DNA of 64,000 bases from Gossypium raimondii (taxonomy: Eukaryota; Streptophyta; Magnoliopsida; Malvales; Malvaceae), in the NCBI RefSeq assembly GCF_025698545.1, contig NC_068572.1, forward strand, positions 5,704,001 to 5,768,000, written 5' to 3'. The notes beneath the pieces were generated by a model, which searched no databases, had not been told where the DNA came from, and saw nothing but the letters and a program-made list of their open reading frames with translations. The translations under genes and the position numbers were made by a program. Shown here piece after piece: positions 61,467 through 64,000 of the stretch (within the stretch, counting starts at the first letter, position 1; each line of letters begins with the position of its first letter).

Positions 61467-62738
61467 ATACCCTGCCTAATACTTTTATTTATTAAGCCAA
61501 CTTTGAAAGAAAAGAATAATGAGAACTTGACCAAAATATAATAATAAAAACCTGTCAAAAGTGGGGTAAATATAGTAATGAATAACCACGATTATTTGCT
61601 GGTACATGATTAGTAATTGAATTTAACCAAATAATTAAATACTATTGTTTGGTCCAGGACTAAAATTTTAAAATTTGAAAACACAAAACTAAAATTGATC
61701 AAATCAAAAGTAAGAACTAAGATTGATCAAATTAAAATATATGGACTAAATTTACAATTTTTCTAAAGTACCTGAATTAATAATAGAATTTAACATAAAA
61801 ATAATGTAGCAGTTTGATTAAGGTTTAAACTCAGGAGGATGTATCAATTAAAGATTTAAAATCAATGCGAGTTCTATCTCAAAATTGTGTAACAAGCATT
61901 GTATTAATCGTTAGCACTTTATGCTTATTTTAAGGATTTATCAAACCAACTACATATTGGGTTGTACACGTTACATTGTACCATACTTTAAAAAGTATTT
62001 CAAATTTCAAATTCTAAAAATACGTCTTGATTTATTTTAGTACATTTTCTTATACAAATATAGGATTTCTTTAAATCACTTCAAATTGATACATTATTTG
62101 TATATCCACTAAATTAAAATAGGGTTTTCTCCGTTGAGTAGAAAATAGGGAGGAAGATATAATAATTCAGAGAAATAATGATTTGTAAAATCACAAAATT
62201 TAAACTTAATGGATCAGTTTCAACAACCCAGTTAAAGCTCTTATATATATATATGCTCCATAATCCGCTATAGTAAAAATATAATTTTTTATTATTCTAT
62301 TAATTAATTATTTATCATTATAAACTGAATATTATAAAATAACAAATTATTATAACACTAACATAACAAATACAAATGGGCGATACGGAAAATAAGAACC
62401 ACGAAAATGGAAAAAAATATTCAGAAATTGAAGATTTTAAATCAACATAAATTTTTTTCCATTGTATTGGTGATAAATGACAAAATTCCATATAAAATAT
62501 TACTATATCAAAATAACGGATAATTATTTTATACTCCACAAGCGGATCTAATATGATGTTAAATATATATATATTTTAATTATTTAATTATTATCTTATT
62601 ATACCTTAAAAATAAATGACATCAATCCAAACCAAATTTTTGTATTCCACCCACAATGTATAGAATAATAATCCAAAAATAATATCTTAATATAAATGTA
62701 TGAATGCTATAATATAATGTATCCCCTAGAAGCCAGAG

Positions 62739-62924
62739 GTGATGAAACACTGTTACAGCTTCAACAGGGGAGTATTTGACCCTAACGTCGTAATTCCCTC
62801 CAAAGAGAGGGCAAAAGTTGAGTTTGATTTGGAAATTTTACTCTACTCTAGGTTGGCATACATAAGTGCCGAGGTCGATGTCGACTTTATAAAACTTTCA
62901 ACCGTGAAATGTATGTCATCTTAG
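62739..62924 (+). pseudogene. Second copy of the unrecognised exon-like fragment
   Basis: Frame with FNRGVFDPNVVIPSKERAKV followed by EFDLEILLYSRLAYISAEVD and VDFIKLSTV. It is longer than copy A because bases encoding DVD are present here. It overlaps the tRNA-like sequence at its end, so it is not a functional gene as it stands. No family is recognised. Confidence 0.35.
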
Positions 62925-62987
62925 CTCAGCTGGTAGAGCGCATGGCTTTTAACCATGTGGTCGTGAGTTCGATTCCTACAAACGGTG
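62915..62987 (+). pseudogene. tRNA-Lys (TTT) pseudogene, duplicate of 39857-39929
   Basis: The D arm, anticodon arm (loop CTTTTAA) and B-box are recognisable, but the acceptor stem (GTCATCT against AAACGGT) has two mismatches and G-T pairs, and the T stem (GTGAG/CCTAC) has one mismatch. It is unlikely to be processed or charged normally. Confidence 0.8.
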
Positions 62988-63109
62988 AAACGATGGTTGG
63001 TTTTTTTTAGGTTCAGTAGTGTTCCTTTTTTTCTTCTTTTATTTTTTTTATGTTATGATAAAACCCAATACCATCAAATAAAACAAATTTGATAAATGGC
63101 TGAGGGCTA

Positions 63110-64000
63110 GTTTGGATGGGCGGTGTATTTACCTCCGGTGAGGTTAAAAATAGCGGTGGCGGTGAGATTAGTTACGGTGGCGGTGAGATTAGTTTCTGTA
63201 ACGGTGAGATTAGATACTGTAGCGGTGATGTAATCATTGAATTTTGTCCGGGATTAATTTCGTGTTTTAAAAAAATATATATAAAAAATTAATTTTTTTG
63301 CATTTTGACCCCTGAAATTTTCCAAAATTACATTTTGACCCTTAAACTTTCCCAAAACTACATTTCAACCCCTAAATTTTTTAAAATACATTTTGGCCCC
63401 TAAACTTTATCTAAATTATATTTTGACCCATAAACTTTCTCAAAATTATGTTTTGCCCCCCAAAATTTTACTGCATTTGTAGTTTGGTCCTTCTGCCAGC
63501 CAAGCGCGATTTGCGCACCTAATCCCCGATTTTTCGGCCACCGGCCTAAGGCATGGCCTCCCTCTCCCCTAGCCACCTACCACCTGCAAAAAGGAAGCAA
63601 AAATCAACTATAAAAGGTGTGTTTTACTCCTAGAAAAGGAACACCCACAAAAATAAAAAAAAAAGAAAAAGAAATTTTCAAAAAAATATTTCAGCAACAA
63701 AAAGAAAGAGGAAGAGGAAAGAAAGGAAGAGAGGGAAGGAGCGACGGCGGTGCAGCGGCGGCGTGAAGGAGGCCGAACGGAGAAGAAAAAAGAAAGAAGA
63801 AGGAAGAAGAAGAAGAAAGAAAGAAAGAAAAAGAGAAAAAGAGAAAAAGAGAAAAGAAAAAGGAAAAAGGAAAAAAAAATTTGACAGTCGGGTCAAGCTG
63901 ACCCGACCCGCTCCGGCGACCCTACCCGCACTGCAGCAGGCCACAATCAGCAGGCCCATTGATTTTTTTTGAAAAAAGAAAAAAAACAGCAAAAAAATAG
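63110..64000. repeat. Low-complexity and short tandem repeats
   Basis: Three parts. GCGGTGGCGGTGAGATTAG-type repeats at 63140-63230. About six imperfect 30-bp units of the form CATTTTGACCCCTAAACTTT at 63295-63480. A purine-rich GAAAAAGAGAAAAAGAG tract at 63655-63875. The open frames of both strands in the last part are products of low complexity. Its 5' boundary GCTAGTTTGGATGGGCGG looks like the start of an unidentified repeat that leaves the window. Confidence 0.6.

Larger units (their letters stand above)
61467..63102 (+). repeat. Composite segmental duplicate, copy B
   Basis: Two pieces joined: 61467-61596 matches BASS1 exon 2/intron 1 (45207-45395, with a deletion of about 65 bp), and 61611-63102 matches 38539-40022. 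Both are in the same orientation as their sources, but their order is reversed. The BASS1-like and tRNA-like pieces meet within about 15 bases, at ATTATTTGCTGGTACATG. Confidence 0.88.

Noticed and set aside
63678..63992. Open frames of 104 aa (minus) and 69 aa (plus) at the right end
   Set aside because: They lie in a purine-rich tract; Phe/Leu/Ser-rich and Lys/Arg/Glu-rich translations on opposite strands are typical low-complexity artefacts.

Overview
The window is nuclear DNA from a flowering plant (eudicot). It has spliced genes with GT-AG introns, a plastid-type transporter gene, a plant lipoxygenase, a nuclear tRNA-Lys gene and large nested transposons on an AT-rich background. The long-LTR family opening TGTAATGGCCCAAATTTG resembles what I recall from cotton (Gossypium), so Malvaceae/Gossypium is my best guess; this rests on memory, not on a search.

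Layout. (1) 1-11.7 kb: a dead GTP cyclohydrolase I copy (836-1209 and 10869-11694) is split by a minus-strand Ty3/gypsy-type element (1210-10868) that keeps both LTRs, a gag remnant and a protease but no reverse transcriptase or integrase. That element is itself interrupted by a solo LTR (3808-6908, target duplication GTTAT). (2) 12-13.9 kb: a hAT-type MITE and AT-rich spacer. (3) 13987-16067: a complete five-exon gene for ribosomal protein eS8. (4) 16502-38339: a complete CACTA (En/Spm) DNA transposon with TGT target duplication. It has arrays of palindromic GGCG/CGCC subterminal repeats, a 9-nt-module minisatellite, a TNP2 transposase and a second En/Spm-type ORF. A 10.2-kb chromovirus (23191-33435, target duplication CGTTA) sits inside its transposase.

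(5) 38.5-43.4 kb: a tRNA-Lys(UUU) gene inside a segment duplicated later in the window, a hAT MITE with perfect 8-bp target duplication, and a minus-strand solo LTR with a chimeric end. (6) 44004-46855 (minus): a complete five-exon BASS1-type plastid sodium/metabolite cotransporter, 411 aa. (7) 47-56 kb: transposon debris, with an LTR fragment, a solo LTR with TCAAG duplication, another MITE, and a 1.5-kb inverted repeat carrying mirrored MITEs. (8) 56343-60937 (minus): a lipoxygenase gene whose ten exons join in frame and keep all iron ligands, but which has one in-frame TGA in the PLAT domain and a four-copy tandem array of one exon junction. (9) 61467-63102: a composite duplicate made of a BASS1 intron piece plus the tRNA-Lys segment, followed by low-complexity repeats to the end.

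The cellular genes (eS8, BASS1, lipoxygenase, tRNA) are unrelated housekeeping or metabolic loci and do not form a pathway. Most of the window is a record of nested transposition. No bacterial-style system is present. The most unusual structures are the palindromic CACTA arrays, an apparent conserved intron with a different minisatellite in each related long LTR, the tandem exon junctions in the lipoxygenase, and the composite tRNA duplication.
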